From the NCBI RefSeq assembly GCF_001650495.1, contig NZ_LWCS01000034.1, positions 1-64,000 of the forward strand: DNA of 64,000 bases. The letters are read 5' to 3'. The notes under the pieces were generated by a model, which made no database searches, had not been told where the DNA came from, and saw nothing but the letters and a program-made list of their open reading frames with translations. Source of the stretch: Mycolicibacterium iranicum. GTDB lineage: Bacteria; Actinomycetota; Actinomycetes; Mycobacteriales; Mycobacteriaceae. Below are positions 1 through 7,991 of the stretch, piece after piece. Each line of letters begins with the position of its first letter. The stretch's first letter is position 1. The position numbers and the translations under genes are program-made.

Positions 1-695
1 CCCCCACCCCGTTCGGAAACGGCCCCTTCGAGGGGCGAGGCTTCGGCTTCGGCCCTGAGGACCGCCGGACGCTTCACGAGCAGCGCAGGCACGCCCGTCG
101 CGAGTTCCGCGACCACGTTCGCGAACACCGCGGTGACGCCGGCTTCGGACCGGGCTTCGGCCCCGGGTTCGGCTTCGGTCCCGGAAAGTTCGGTCCCGGT
201 TTCGGATTCGGCCCCGGCGGCCGGGGCGGCCGACGCGGTGGACCCCGGGGCGGCGGACGCGGCAGACGCGGCGACGTGCGCGCTGCGATCCTCAAGCTGC
301 TGACGGATCGCCCCATGCACGGCTACGAGATGATCCAGGAGATCGACGAGCGCAGCCAACAGCTCTGGAAGCCCAGTCCCGGCTCGGTCTACCCCACGCT
401 GCAACTGCTCGTCGACGAAGGCCTCCTCGTCTCCACCGAGGCCGAGGGCAGCAAAAAGCTCTTCGAGCTCACCGAGGAAGGGCGCGCCGCAGCCGAGAAG
501 ATCGAGACGGCACCGTGGGACGAGATCACGTCCGACGCCGATCCCGGCGCTCTCGGTCTGCGCAATGCCGTCGGCCAGCTCGCCGGCGCCGTAATTCAGG
601 CGTCGCACGCGGCAACCGAAGAGCAGCAGCAGCGCATCGTCGACATCGTCAACAACGCGCGCCGCGAGATCTATCAGGTCTTATCAGAGGACTGA
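1..695 (+). CDS. PadR-family transcriptional regulator, 5' end outside window
   Basis: The frame is open from the window edge (codons in phase with base 3) and ends at TGA 693-695, so the N-terminus is missing. The upstream part is a low-complexity Gly/Phe/Pro tract (repeats such as FGFGPG) passing into a Gly/Arg-rich linker. A PadR winged helix follows from about base 276 (DVRAAILKLL, MHGYEMIQEI, GSVYPTLQLL, ELTEEGRAA), then a short helical tail. PadR proteins bind DNA as dimers and usually repress detoxification or transport genes. Starting at the internal codon at 276 would cut into the winged helix, so the longer reading is preferred. The target is unknown; the aldo/keto reductase downstream is separated by a hairpin. 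Confidence 0.85.
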   Translation, partial: PTPFGNGPFEGRGFGFGPEDRRTLHEQRRHARREFRDHVREHRGDAGFGPGFGPGFGFGPGKFGPGFGFGPGGRGGRRGGPRGGGRGRRGDVRAAILKLLTDRPMHGYEMIQEIDERSQQLWKPSPGSVYPTLQLLVDEGLLVSTEAEGSKKLFELTEEGRAAAEKIETAPWDEITSDADPGALGLRNAVGQLAGAVIQASHAATEEQQQRIVDIVNNARREIYQVLSED

Positions 696-708
696 CGCTC
701 TCCCCTTC

Positions 709-747
709 GGGACGGTTTCTTTCGGCCACACCGGAAGAAACCGCCCC
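709..747 (+). terminator. Hairpin terminator after the padR gene
   Basis: GGTTTCTTTCGG (714-725) pairs with CCGGAAGAAACC (731-742) over a 5-base loop, with one G-U pair. Further G-C pairs extend the stem outward to 709/747 around one mismatch. There is no T-tract, which is common for mycobacterial hairpins. It separates the padR gene from the next gene. Confidence 0.6.
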
Positions 748-768
748 GAACGCGTGTAAGTAGGAAGC

Positions 769-1647
769 ATGGACAGCTACTCCCTCGGCTCACACACGGT
801 CGGACGCGTCGGCTTCGGCGCCATGCAACTCCCGGGTCCGGGCGTCTTCGGGCCGCCCCGCGATCACGACCAGGCGATTGCCGTGCTCAAGCGCGTCATC
901 GAGCTCGGCATCGACCACATCGACACCGCGCAGTTCTACGGACCGAACGTCGCCAACGAATTGATCCGCGAGGCGCTGCACCCCTACCCCGCCGACCTCA
1001 CCCTGGTCAGCAAGGTCGGCGGCAGGCGCGACGACCAAGGCAACTGGCTCGGTGCACAACAGCCCGACGAGCTGCGCCGCGGCATCGAGGAGAACCTGCA
1101 GACTCTCGGCATCGACAAGCTGGCCGCCGTCAACCTGCGTGTATTCGGGGGCAACGACGACCCCAGTGCACCGGCCGAGGTCGACCGGGAGTTGTTCGAC
1201 GCGCAGCTGACGGCGATGATCGCCGCCCGTGACGAGGGGCTTATCGACGGTATCGGGCTGAGCAGCATCAGTATCGATCATCTACGAATTGCGTTGGAGC
1301 GCACCGAGATCGTCTGCGTGCAGAACGCCTACAACCTCGTCGACCGCACCTCCCAGCCCGTGCTGGACCTGTGCACAGAACGCGACATCGCGTTCGTCCC
1401 GTTCTTCCCGCTCGGCTCGGGGTTCTCTCCCGACAATCCTGTCCTCAACCACCCCGCGGTTCTTCGCGAGGCGGAGAAGCTCGGCCGCACTCCGGCGCAG
1501 ATCGCGCTGGCCTGGACACTGTCGGTCGCGCCGAATGTGCTGTTGATCCCGGGCACCTCCTCGGTGGGGCATCTGGAGGAGAACACCGCGGTCCGCGACA
1601 TCGAGCTCGACGAGGAGACCAAGCGGCAGCTCGACGCCGCCGCCTAA
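769..1647 (+). CDS. Aldo/keto reductase
   Basis: A 292-aa NAD(P)H-dependent oxidoreductase with the TIM-barrel aldo/keto reductase fold. Catalytic residues visible are Asp52 and Tyr57 (HIDTAQFYG) and Lys82 (SKVGG). The position that is His in many family members lies in AVNLR, giving Asn122, as in the YdbC-like (pyridoxal reductase-like) branch. The C-terminal cofactor-binding stretch (IPGTSSVGHLEEN) is present. ATG 769 follows an AGGAAG ribosome site. Substrate unknown; family call is firm. Confidence 0.88.
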   Translation: MDSYSLGSHTVGRVGFGAMQLPGPGVFGPPRDHDQAIAVLKRVIELGIDHIDTAQFYGPNVANELIREALHPYPADLTLVSKVGGRRDDQGNWLGAQQPDELRRGIEENLQTLGIDKLAAVNLRVFGGNDDPSAPAEVDRELFDAQLTAMIAARDEGLIDGIGLSSISIDHLRIALERTEIVCVQNAYNLVDRTSQPVLDLCTERDIAFVPFFPLGSGFSPDNPVLNHPAVLREAEKLGRTPAQIALAWTLSVAPNVLLIPGTSSVGHLEENTAVRDIELDEETKRQLDAAA

Positions 1648-1747
1648 CCGTGAAGTGGGTGCCGTTCGTCAGGCAGGGGTGGACGGACGGCACCGAAGTC
1701 GCGCGATTATCAGTTTCGCCGCCGTCGCCAATAAAATCACCGTCACC

Positions 1748-3352
1748 ATGAGCAATTCCACCGCCGTCTCCACCGAGGCGCGCCGCCGCAGAACGTTCGC
1801 CGTCATCAGCCACCCCGATGCCGGCAAGTCCACGCTGACCGAGGCGCTGGTTCTGCATGCCAAGGCGATCACCGAGGCGGGCGCCATCCACGGCAAGTCG
1901 GGTAGGCGCTCCACGGTGTCCGACTGGATGGAGATGGAAAAGGCCCGCGGCATCTCCATCACGTCGACGGCGCTGCAGTTCCCGTACACGACGAACGCCG
2001 GCGACATCTGCATCATCAACCTGTTGGACACCCCGGGTCACGCGGACTTCTCCGAGGACACCTACCGGGTGCTGACCGCCGTCGACTCGGCGGTGATGCT
2101 CATCGACGCCGCGAAGGGCCTCGAGCCGCAGACGCTGAAGCTCTTCCAGGTCTGCCGGCATCGCCGGATCCCGATCATCACCGTCATCAACAAGTGGGAC
2201 CGTCCCGGCCGCCACGCGCTGGAATTGATGGACGAGATTCAGGCGGAGATCGGTCTGCGGCCCACACCTCTGACCTGGCCGGTGGGCATCGCCGGTGATT
2301 TCAAGGGTGTGCTCGATCGTCGCACCGGCAAGTTCATCCGCTTCACCCGCACCGCGGGCGGCGCCACCGCGGCCCCCGAAGAACACATCGACCCGGCCCG
2401 CGCCCACGACGTCGCCGGCGACGACTGGGACACCGCGGTCGAGGAGTCCGAACTGCTGGAGGCCGACGGCGCCGACTTCGACCCCGAGACGTTCCTCGAC
2501 TGCACCTCGACGCCGGTGCTGTTCACCTCCGCCGCACTCAATTTCGGGGTGAACCAGCTTCTCGACGTTCTGGCGCAACTCGCGCCGCCGCCGGCCGGGC
2601 AACGTGACGTCGACGGAAACCTCCGCGAGGCAGACGCCCCGTTCAGTGCGTTCGTGTTCAAGGTGCAGGCGGGCATGGACTCGGCGCACCGCGATCGCAT
2701 CGCCTACGCGCGGGTGTATTCAGGCACCTTCGAGCGCGGCGATGTCCTCACCCACGCCTCGACCGGAAAACCTTTCGTCACCAAGTACGCGCAGTCGGTC
2801 TTCGGCCGCGAGCGTTCGACCCTGGACACGGCGTGGCCGGGTGACGTCATCGGCCTGGCCAATGCCGCGGCGCTGCGGCCGGGTGACACTCTCTATCAAG
2901 ATGTGGCGGTGAAGTACCCTCCGATTCCGAGCTTTTCGCCGGAGCACTTCTCTGTTGCGCGGGGCAGCGACCCGAGCAAGCACAAGCAGTTCCGTAAAGG
3001 CATCGAGCAGCTCGACCAAGAGGGTGTGGTCCAGGTACTCAAGTCGGACCGCCGCGGCGACCAGGCTCCGGTCCTCGCCGCCGTCGGGCCGATGCAGTTC
3101 GAGGTGGCCGGTCACCGGATGGCGGCCGAGTTCAGCGCGCCGATCTCGCTGGAGCCGCTGCCCTACACGGTGGCCCGCATCTGCGACCCCGAGGACGCCG
3201 AGCTGCTGGCGAAGCTGGCGTCGGTGGAGGTCTTCACCAGAACCGACGGCGTCATGCTCGCGGTGTTCTCGACGAAGTGGCGACTGGAGAACGTGATACG
3301 GGAAAATCCGGACGTGAAGTTGCGGTCGCTGGTGGCGGCGGGCAGCAACTAG
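1748..3352 (+). CDS. prfC: Peptide chain release factor 3
   Basis: A 534-aa translational GTPase, the usual RF3 length, which recycles RF1/RF2 from the ribosome after peptide release. The G1 P-loop is in ISHPDAGKSTL near the N-terminus, G2/G3 follow (RGISITSTALQF, DTPGHADFSEDTYR), and G4 is INKWDR. Domains II and III follow to the end. The start is taken at ATG 1748 because MSNSTAVSTEARRRRTFAVISHPDAG fits the family N-terminus. The frame continues upstream but is not family-like, and no strong ribosome site is seen. Its TAG stop shares the palindrome CTAG (3349-3352) with the stop of the convergent gene. Confidence 0.95.
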   Translation: MSNSTAVSTEARRRRTFAVISHPDAGKSTLTEALVLHAKAITEAGAIHGKSGRRSTVSDWMEMEKARGISITSTALQFPYTTNAGDICIINLLDTPGHADFSEDTYRVLTAVDSAVMLIDAAKGLEPQTLKLFQVCRHRRIPIITVINKWDRPGRHALELMDEIQAEIGLRPTPLTWPVGIAGDFKGVLDRRTGKFIRFTRTAGGATAAPEEHIDPARAHDVAGDDWDTAVEESELLEADGADFDPETFLDCTSTPVLFTSAALNFGVNQLLDVLAQLAPPPAGQRDVDGNLREADAPFSAFVFKVQAGMDSAHRDRIAYARVYSGTFERGDVLTHASTGKPFVTKYAQSVFGRERSTLDTAWPGDVIGLANAAALRPGDTLYQDVAVKYPPIPSFSPEHFSVARGSDPSKHKQFRKGIEQLDQEGVVQVLKSDRRGDQAPVLAAVGPMQFEVAGHRMAAEFSAPISLEPLPYTVARICDPEDAELLAKLASVEVFTRTDGVMLAVFSTKWRLENVIRENPDVKLRSLVAAGSN

Positions 3353-4215
3353 TCGGCGCCGACGGGGCGGGTCGAGCTCCAACTGAGCAGCAGGTTCAGC
3401 GCATCCCGCGACGGGGAACCGGCTTCGGTGGTGTAGACGAACAGTGTCTGGTCGGCGTCGCCGGGCATCGTGAACGTCTCGAAGTCGACGGCAAGCTCGC
3501 CGACGACAGGGTGCCGTAGCCGTTTCGTGCCGTGGGTGCGCTGGAACACCCTGTGCTCCGACCACCACGTCCTGAATTCTCCGCTGACGCTGGACAACTC
3601 GTCGACCAGCGCGATCGACGCGGGATCATCCGGGTCGTTTCCGACGTCCAGGCGCAGGTTCTCGACCGCCGATCGTGCCTGGATCTCCCAGTCCACGAAC
3701 AGGTCTCGCGCCTGCGGGGAGGTGAACATCCACCGCGCATAGTTGCGTTCCCGCGGCGGCATCGCGTCGAAGTCGGCGAACAGGACACGCGCGGCCCGGT
3801 TGCTGGCCAACACATCGGTGTGGCGGCCGAGGATGGTCGCCGGCTGGTTGTCCAGCGAGTCCAGCAGCTGATACAGCCCGGGCCGCACCCGCTGCACCGG
3901 GCGAGACACCGTGCGGCGGTTCGACGGAGCGCCGACGAGGTGGCCCAGGTGGGTGCGCCCGGTCTCGTCGAGATCCAGCGCCCGCGCGATCGCATCCAGC
4001 ACCGCGATCGACGGTGTGATCCGGCGGCCCTGCTCCAACCGGGTGTAGTAGTCGGTCGACACACCGGCGAGCAGCGCCACTTCTTCACGCCGCAGGCCGG
4101 CAACGCGCCTGACCCGCCCGTCGGCCGGCAGGCCGGCGCGCGCCGGATCGACTGCGGCGCGAGCGCGTTTCAGGAAGTCTGCGAGTTCACGGTTGGTATC
4201 CGGCACATCCGTCAT
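3349..4215 (-). CDS. XRE-family regulator with MmyB-like ligand-binding domain
   Basis: A 288-aa protein with an N-terminal helix-turn-helix (about residues 10-80; VRRVAGLRREEVALLAGVSTDYYTRLEQGR) and a C-terminal MmyB-like domain (LYQLLDSLDNQPATILGRHTDVLASN onward), a PAS-like fold thought to bind small hydrophobic ligands. Genes of this type are commonly divergent from a dehydrogenase gene they control. Here a short-chain dehydrogenase is divergent, with a perfect palindrome between them (4253-4269), supporting repression of the neighbour and of itself. The ligand is not known. Confidence 0.88.
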   Translation of the reverse strand: MTDVPDTNRELADFLKRARAAVDPARAGLPADGRVRRVAGLRREEVALLAGVSTDYYTRLEQGRRITPSIAVLDAIARALDLDETGRTHLGHLVGAPSNRRTVSRPVQRVRPGLYQLLDSLDNQPATILGRHTDVLASNRAARVLFADFDAMPPRERNYARWMFTSPQARDLFVDWEIQARSAVENLRLDVGNDPDDPASIALVDELSSVSGEFRTWWSEHRVFQRTHGTKRLRHPVVGELAVDFETFTMPGDADQTLFVYTTEAGSPSRDALNLLLSWSSTRPVGAD

Positions 4216-4252
4216 GATCGCAGAGTCGCGCGGGTCAGGAAGGGCCTCAAGG

Positions 4253-4269
4253 TAGGACGGCCCGTCCTA
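4253..4269. promoter_or_regulatory. Palindromic operator between the XRE-MmyB and SDR genes
   Basis: TAGGACGG-C-CCGTCCTA is a perfect inverted repeat with 8-base arms and one central base. It lies 38 bases upstream of the regulator start and 123 bases before the SDR start, in the only gap between the divergent pair. Its use by the adjacent regulator is inferred. Confidence 0.6.
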
Positions 4270-4391
4270 GGTTGCCGCGACCCAGCCCGCACGAGGCCTG
4301 TTATGACACCCCACACCGCTTCCGGGACTTCCAGACTAGACGCATGCCGTCCTCAAAGGAGTTCGGCACCAGAACAATTCAAGGAGACACC

Positions 4392-5243
4392 ATGACCTAT
4401 CCGACCGACCGCCCGGCCACCTGGTTCGTGACCGGCGCCTCGCGTGGCCTCGGGCTCGAACTCGTGCGCGCATTGCTGCAACGCGGCGACAACGTCGCAG
4501 CCACCACCCGGTCGACCGAGCGCCTGCTCGGCGCACTGGCCGGCGTCGACACCGGCCGACTGCTGCCTCTGGAAGTTGACCTCGCCGACCCCACCGCGGT
4601 CGAGGACGCCGTCTCCGGCACCGTGCAGAAGTTCGGGCAACTCGACGTCGTGGTCAACAATGCCGGCTACGGCATGATTGCAGCGGTCGAGGAGACCACC
4701 GACGCCGAGGCGCGGGCGATGTTCGACGTGCAGGTGTTCGGAGCGTGGAATGTGTTGCGCGCCAGCATCGCTCATCTGCGCACCGCCCGAAGCGGGCACA
4801 TCATGAACGTGTCGTCGATCCTCGGCTTGACCGCGTTCCCCGGCTGGGCACTCTACAGCGCGGGCAAGTTCGCGCTGAACGGTCTCAGCGAGGCGCTCGC
4901 CGCCGAGCTGGCCGACTTCGGCATCAAGGTCACCATCGTCGAGCCGGGCTACTTCCGCACCGACTTCCTGACCACCGATTCGCTGGCGCTGCCGTCCGCC
5001 GCCGGCGACGCCTATCCCGCGATCCGCGAGATGACCGAGCAGCATCTGCAGATGCAGGGCACCCAGCTCGGTGACCCGGTCAAAGGCGCGGCGGCGATCA
5101 TCGAGATCGCGGTGTCGGGCGATGGGCCGCTGCACCAGCTGCTCGGGTCAGACGCGGTGTCATTGGCCCAGGACCAGATCGATGCGCTGACCGCCGCCGT
5201 GAAAGCCGGCTCGGAGCTGGCGATGACCACCGACCACCGGTAA
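4392..5243 (+). CDS. Short-chain dehydrogenase/reductase
   Basis: A 283-aa classical SDR. It has the Rossmann motif TGASRGLG (14-21), NNAG (89-92), and the catalytic Ser142, Tyr155 and Lys159 (YSAGK). ATG 4392 follows an AAGGAG ribosome site (4381-4386); earlier in-frame starts lack one. The C-terminal half (VEPGYFRTDFL) resembles oxidoreductases often found divergent from MmyB-type regulators. Substrate unknown, possibly a small carbonyl or quinone compound. Probably induced through the divergent XRE regulator. Confidence 0.9.
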   Translation: MTYPTDRPATWFVTGASRGLGLELVRALLQRGDNVAATTRSTERLLGALAGVDTGRLLPLEVDLADPTAVEDAVSGTVQKFGQLDVVVNNAGYGMIAAVEETTDAEARAMFDVQVFGAWNVLRASIAHLRTARSGHIMNVSSILGLTAFPGWALYSAGKFALNGLSEALAAELADFGIKVTIVEPGYFRTDFLTTDSLALPSAAGDAYPAIREMTEQHLQMQGTQLGDPVKGAAAIIEIAVSGDGPLHQLLGSDAVSLAQDQIDALTAAVKAGSELAMTTDHR

Positions 5244-5246
5244 GCG

Positions 5247-6755
5247 TCAGTCGACGTCGACCCAGTCCAAGGTGCGCTCGACGGCTTTACGCCACCCGGC
5301 GTAGCCGTCGGCGCGCTGCCGGTCGTCCCAGTTCGCGGTCCACCGCTTGTCTTCCTGCCAGTTCGCGCGCAGATCGTCGGTGCCGTCCCAGAACCCGACG
5401 GCCAGCCCGGCGGCGTAGGCGGCGCCCAGCGCTGTGGTTTCGGAGACCACGGGCTTGACGACGTCGACGCCGAGCACATCGGCCTGGATCTGCATACACA
5501 GGTCGTTGGCGGTGATGCCGCCGTCGACCTTCAGAACCTCAAGGTGCACATCGGAATCGGCTTCCATGGCGTCGACGACATCGCGGCTCTGGTAGCAGAT
5601 CGCCTCCAACGTGGCCCGGGCGACATGGGCATTGGTGTTGAAGCGGGACAACCCGACGATCGCGCCGCGGGCATCGGATCGCCAGTACGGGGCAAACAGG
5701 CCCGAGAACGCGGGCACGAAGTAGACGCCGCCGTTGTCCTCGACCTGACGGGCCAGCGCCTCGCTCTGGGATGCGCCGCTGATGATGCCGAGCTGATCGC
5801 GCAGCCATTGCACCGCCGACCCGGTCACGGCGATCGAACCTTCAAGGGCGTAAACAGGTTTGGCGTCGTTGAACTGGTAGCAGACGGTGGTCAGCAAGCC
5901 GTTCTGCGAGCGCACGATGTCTTCACCGGTGTTCAGCAGGAGGAAATTGCCTGTGCCATAGGTGTTCTTGGCCTCTCCGGCGTCGAGGCAGACCTGCCCG
6001 ACCATTGCGGCCTGCTGATCGCCGAGGATTCCGGTGATCGGCAACTCACCGTCGATCACCGACGTCACCCCGAACGGTTCGGTGGTCGATGACGGCCGGA
6101 TCTCGGGAAGCATCTGGCGCGGAATACCGAAGAAGCCCAGCAGCTCGTCGTCCCAGTCCAGGGTTTCCAGGTTCATCAGCATGGTCCGGCTGGCGTTGGT
6201 GACGTCGGTGGCGTGCACCCCGCCGTGGTGGCCGCCGGTCAGGTTCCACAGCACCCACGTGTCGGTCGTGCCGAAGATGGCGTCGCCCTTCTCGGCGTCG
6301 GCGCGCAATCCGTCCACGTTGTCCAGCAGCCATTGCAGCTTGCCGCCGGAGAAGTAGGTGGCCGGAGGCAAGCCCGCCTTCTGCCGTATGACGTCGCCGC
6401 GGCCGTCTCGATCCAACGCCGAGGCAATCCGATCCGTGCGGGTGTCCTGCCAGACGATCGCGTTGTAGTACGGCCTTCCGGTGCGACGGTTCCAGACCAG
6501 CGACGTCTCCCGCTGGTTGGTGATGCCGAGCGCCGCGAGATCACCGGTCGAGAGGTTGGTTCTGTTCATCGCCGACGCCAGCACCGATGCGGTGCGCTCC
6601 CAGATCTCGACAGGATTGTGCTCGACCCAGCCCGCTTTCGGCAGGATCTGTTCGTGTTCGAGTTGGTGACGCCCTACTTCGGCACCGTTGTGGTCGAAGA
6701 TCATGCACCGTGTGCTGGTGGTGCCCTGGTCGATTGCAGCGACGAAGTCGGCCAT
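5247..6755 (-). CDS. glpK: Glycerol kinase
   Basis: A 502-aa FGGY-family kinase that phosphorylates glycerol to glycerol 3-phosphate in the cytosol. The N-terminal phosphate motif AIDQGTTSTR, the substrate region (NQRETSLVWNRRTGRPYYNAIVWQDTRT) and the C-terminal nucleotide region (DGGITANDLCMQIQADVLG) are all present. The frame runs upstream to 7406, but MADFVAAIDQG at 6755 matches the family start and the length is normal. It ends 3 bases from the convergent SDR stop. No glpF or glpD is adjacent. Confidence 0.95.
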   Translation of the reverse strand: MADFVAAIDQGTTSTRCMIFDHNGAEVGRHQLEHEQILPKAGWVEHNPVEIWERTASVLASAMNRTNLSTGDLAALGITNQRETSLVWNRRTGRPYYNAIVWQDTRTDRIASALDRDGRGDVIRQKAGLPPATYFSGGKLQWLLDNVDGLRADAEKGDAIFGTTDTWVLWNLTGGHHGGVHATDVTNASRTMLMNLETLDWDDELLGFFGIPRQMLPEIRPSSTTEPFGVTSVIDGELPITGILGDQQAAMVGQVCLDAGEAKNTYGTGNFLLLNTGEDIVRSQNGLLTTVCYQFNDAKPVYALEGSIAVTGSAVQWLRDQLGIISGASQSEALARQVEDNGGVYFVPAFSGLFAPYWRSDARGAIVGLSRFNTNAHVARATLEAICYQSRDVVDAMEADSDVHLEVLKVDGGITANDLCMQIQADVLGVDVVKPVVSETTALGAAYAAGLAVGFWDGTDDLRANWQEDKRWTANWDDRQRADGYAGWRKAVERTLDWVDVD

Positions 6756-6848
6756 TCGTCCATGATGGACCACGCGGCTGCGCTGATCTGCCGAACGCCT
6801 CGTCGGTTCGTCGGGCCACGCTAAAGTTCGTAGAGGCGCGACGGAAAG

Positions 6849-7208
6849 GTGCCGCTCATCGAAACTCGACCCCGCCTCTGCAGGCTCGCCGGCGTCGCCG
6901 CCGTGTTCGCGGCCGCGCCGGCACTGCTCAGCGGCGCCGCCCACGCCCAGCCGGCTCCCGCACCTGTGGATCCCCGGATCGGCTGCGAATCTCCCGAGTT
7001 CGGCGGCGTCTTCGTCCCCGTCACGGCGACGTACGCCGAATGCCAGTACATCGTTACGGGGAGCTTCTACTACGACGGTTACGACAACGGCGTCTACACC
7101 GGCACGCTCGTGTTCCGGGACGGGGCGAAAGTTCCAACAGAGCGCCCACAGATGCCCGAAACGTTCACCGTGCCCGGCGGCGTACCGCTTCTCTTCCCGT
7201 TCGGATGA
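6849..7208 (+). CDS. Small secreted protein of unknown function
   Basis: A 119-aa protein with an Arg-containing N-terminus, a hydrophobic stretch (about 13-30) and a likely signal-peptidase site after AHA (residue 33), followed by a Pro/Ala-rich start. The mature part has two Cys (46 and 65), which could form a disulfide, and several Tyr/Gly motifs (SFYYDGYDNGVYTG). The start is GTG 6849. Not recognised beyond the exported-mycobacterial-protein type. It lies divergent from glpK and just upstream of a methyltransferase. Confidence 0.65.
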   Translation: MPLIETRPRLCRLAGVAAVFAAAPALLSGAAHAQPAPAPVDPRIGCESPEFGGVFVPVTATYAECQYIVTGSFYYDGYDNGVYTGTLVFRDGAKVPTERPQMPETFTVPGGVPLLFPFG

Positions 7209-7248
7209 CGCCCTGAAGACCGCACCACGTACGGCATGCCTCGCGGAC

Positions 7249-7983
7249 ATGCCGCGCGGCGGCCCGAATGCGTCGTGTCTGGATCGCCTGCTCGAGACCG
7301 ATCGGCTGGAGTACCTGGACCGCGACTCCGACGGAGACGCCGACCTCGAAGCGATGAAGCGCAGTGTCGTGCGCGCGCTGGACTGGGCCGGCGAGGTGTT
7401 CGGCAATCACGAGAAGTTCGCGAAGATCGCGCTTGACGAGGTCGAGGACGTGCCCGACCCGCGAATTCTGGAGCTGGGCGCCGGGCACGGCGCGCTGTCC
7501 CGCAAGCTGTTGGACTGGCACCCCACCGCGCGGGTGACCGTCACCGACGTCGAACCCGCCTCGGTGGCGGCGATGGCGGCCGGCGATCTCGGATCGCATC
7601 CCCGCGCTGTGGTGGCGGAGATGGATGCGACGAAACTGGACGCGGCGGACGGTGAGTTCGCGCTGGCGGTGTTCGCGCTGTCGTTCCATCACCTTCCGCC
7701 CGACGCCGCGGCTCAGGTGATCGCCGAAGGTACCCGAGCCGCGGACAAGCTGCTCATCATCGACCTGCCGCGTCCGCCGGCGCCGCTGCACCTGCTGCGG
7801 CTGGCGGCGATGGTGCCGCTGGCGCCGGTGATCCCGTTCGTGCACGACGGCGTGATCAGCTCACTGCGCGCTTACAGCCCGTCGGCGCTGCGGACACTGG
7901 CCGCGCACGCCGGACCGTCCATCGACATCGAGTTGCGGGGCGGGTTGTTCAGTCCGCAAGTGGCCGTGGCGACGCGCCGATAA
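7249..7983 (+). CDS. Class I SAM-dependent methyltransferase
   Basis: A 244-aa protein with SAM motif I ILELGAGHGALS, an acidic motif II residue (VTVTDVEP) and the post-motif LSFHHLPPDAA. It probably methylates a small molecule or lipid. From memory a similar gene sits near glpK and egtE in M. tuberculosis. Its stop is only 8 bases from the stop of the low-GC cassette on the opposite strand, so it marks the host side of that junction. Confidence 0.82.
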   Translation: MPRGGPNASCLDRLLETDRLEYLDRDSDGDADLEAMKRSVVRALDWAGEVFGNHEKFAKIALDEVEDVPDPRILELGAGHGALSRKLLDWHPTARVTVTDVEPASVAAMAAGDLGSHPRAVVAEMDATKLDAADGEFALAVFALSFHHLPPDAAAQVIAEGTRAADKLLIIDLPRPPAPLHLLRLAAMVPLAPVIPFVHDGVISSLRAYSPSALRTLAAHAGPSIDIELRGGLFSPQVAVATRR

Positions 7984-7991
7984 TCCGTTAA

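Noticed and set aside
6756..7406. N-terminal extension of glycerol kinase by 217 residues
   Set aside because: The extension overlaps the small secreted-protein gene and is not family-like; MADFVAAIDQG is the standard start.
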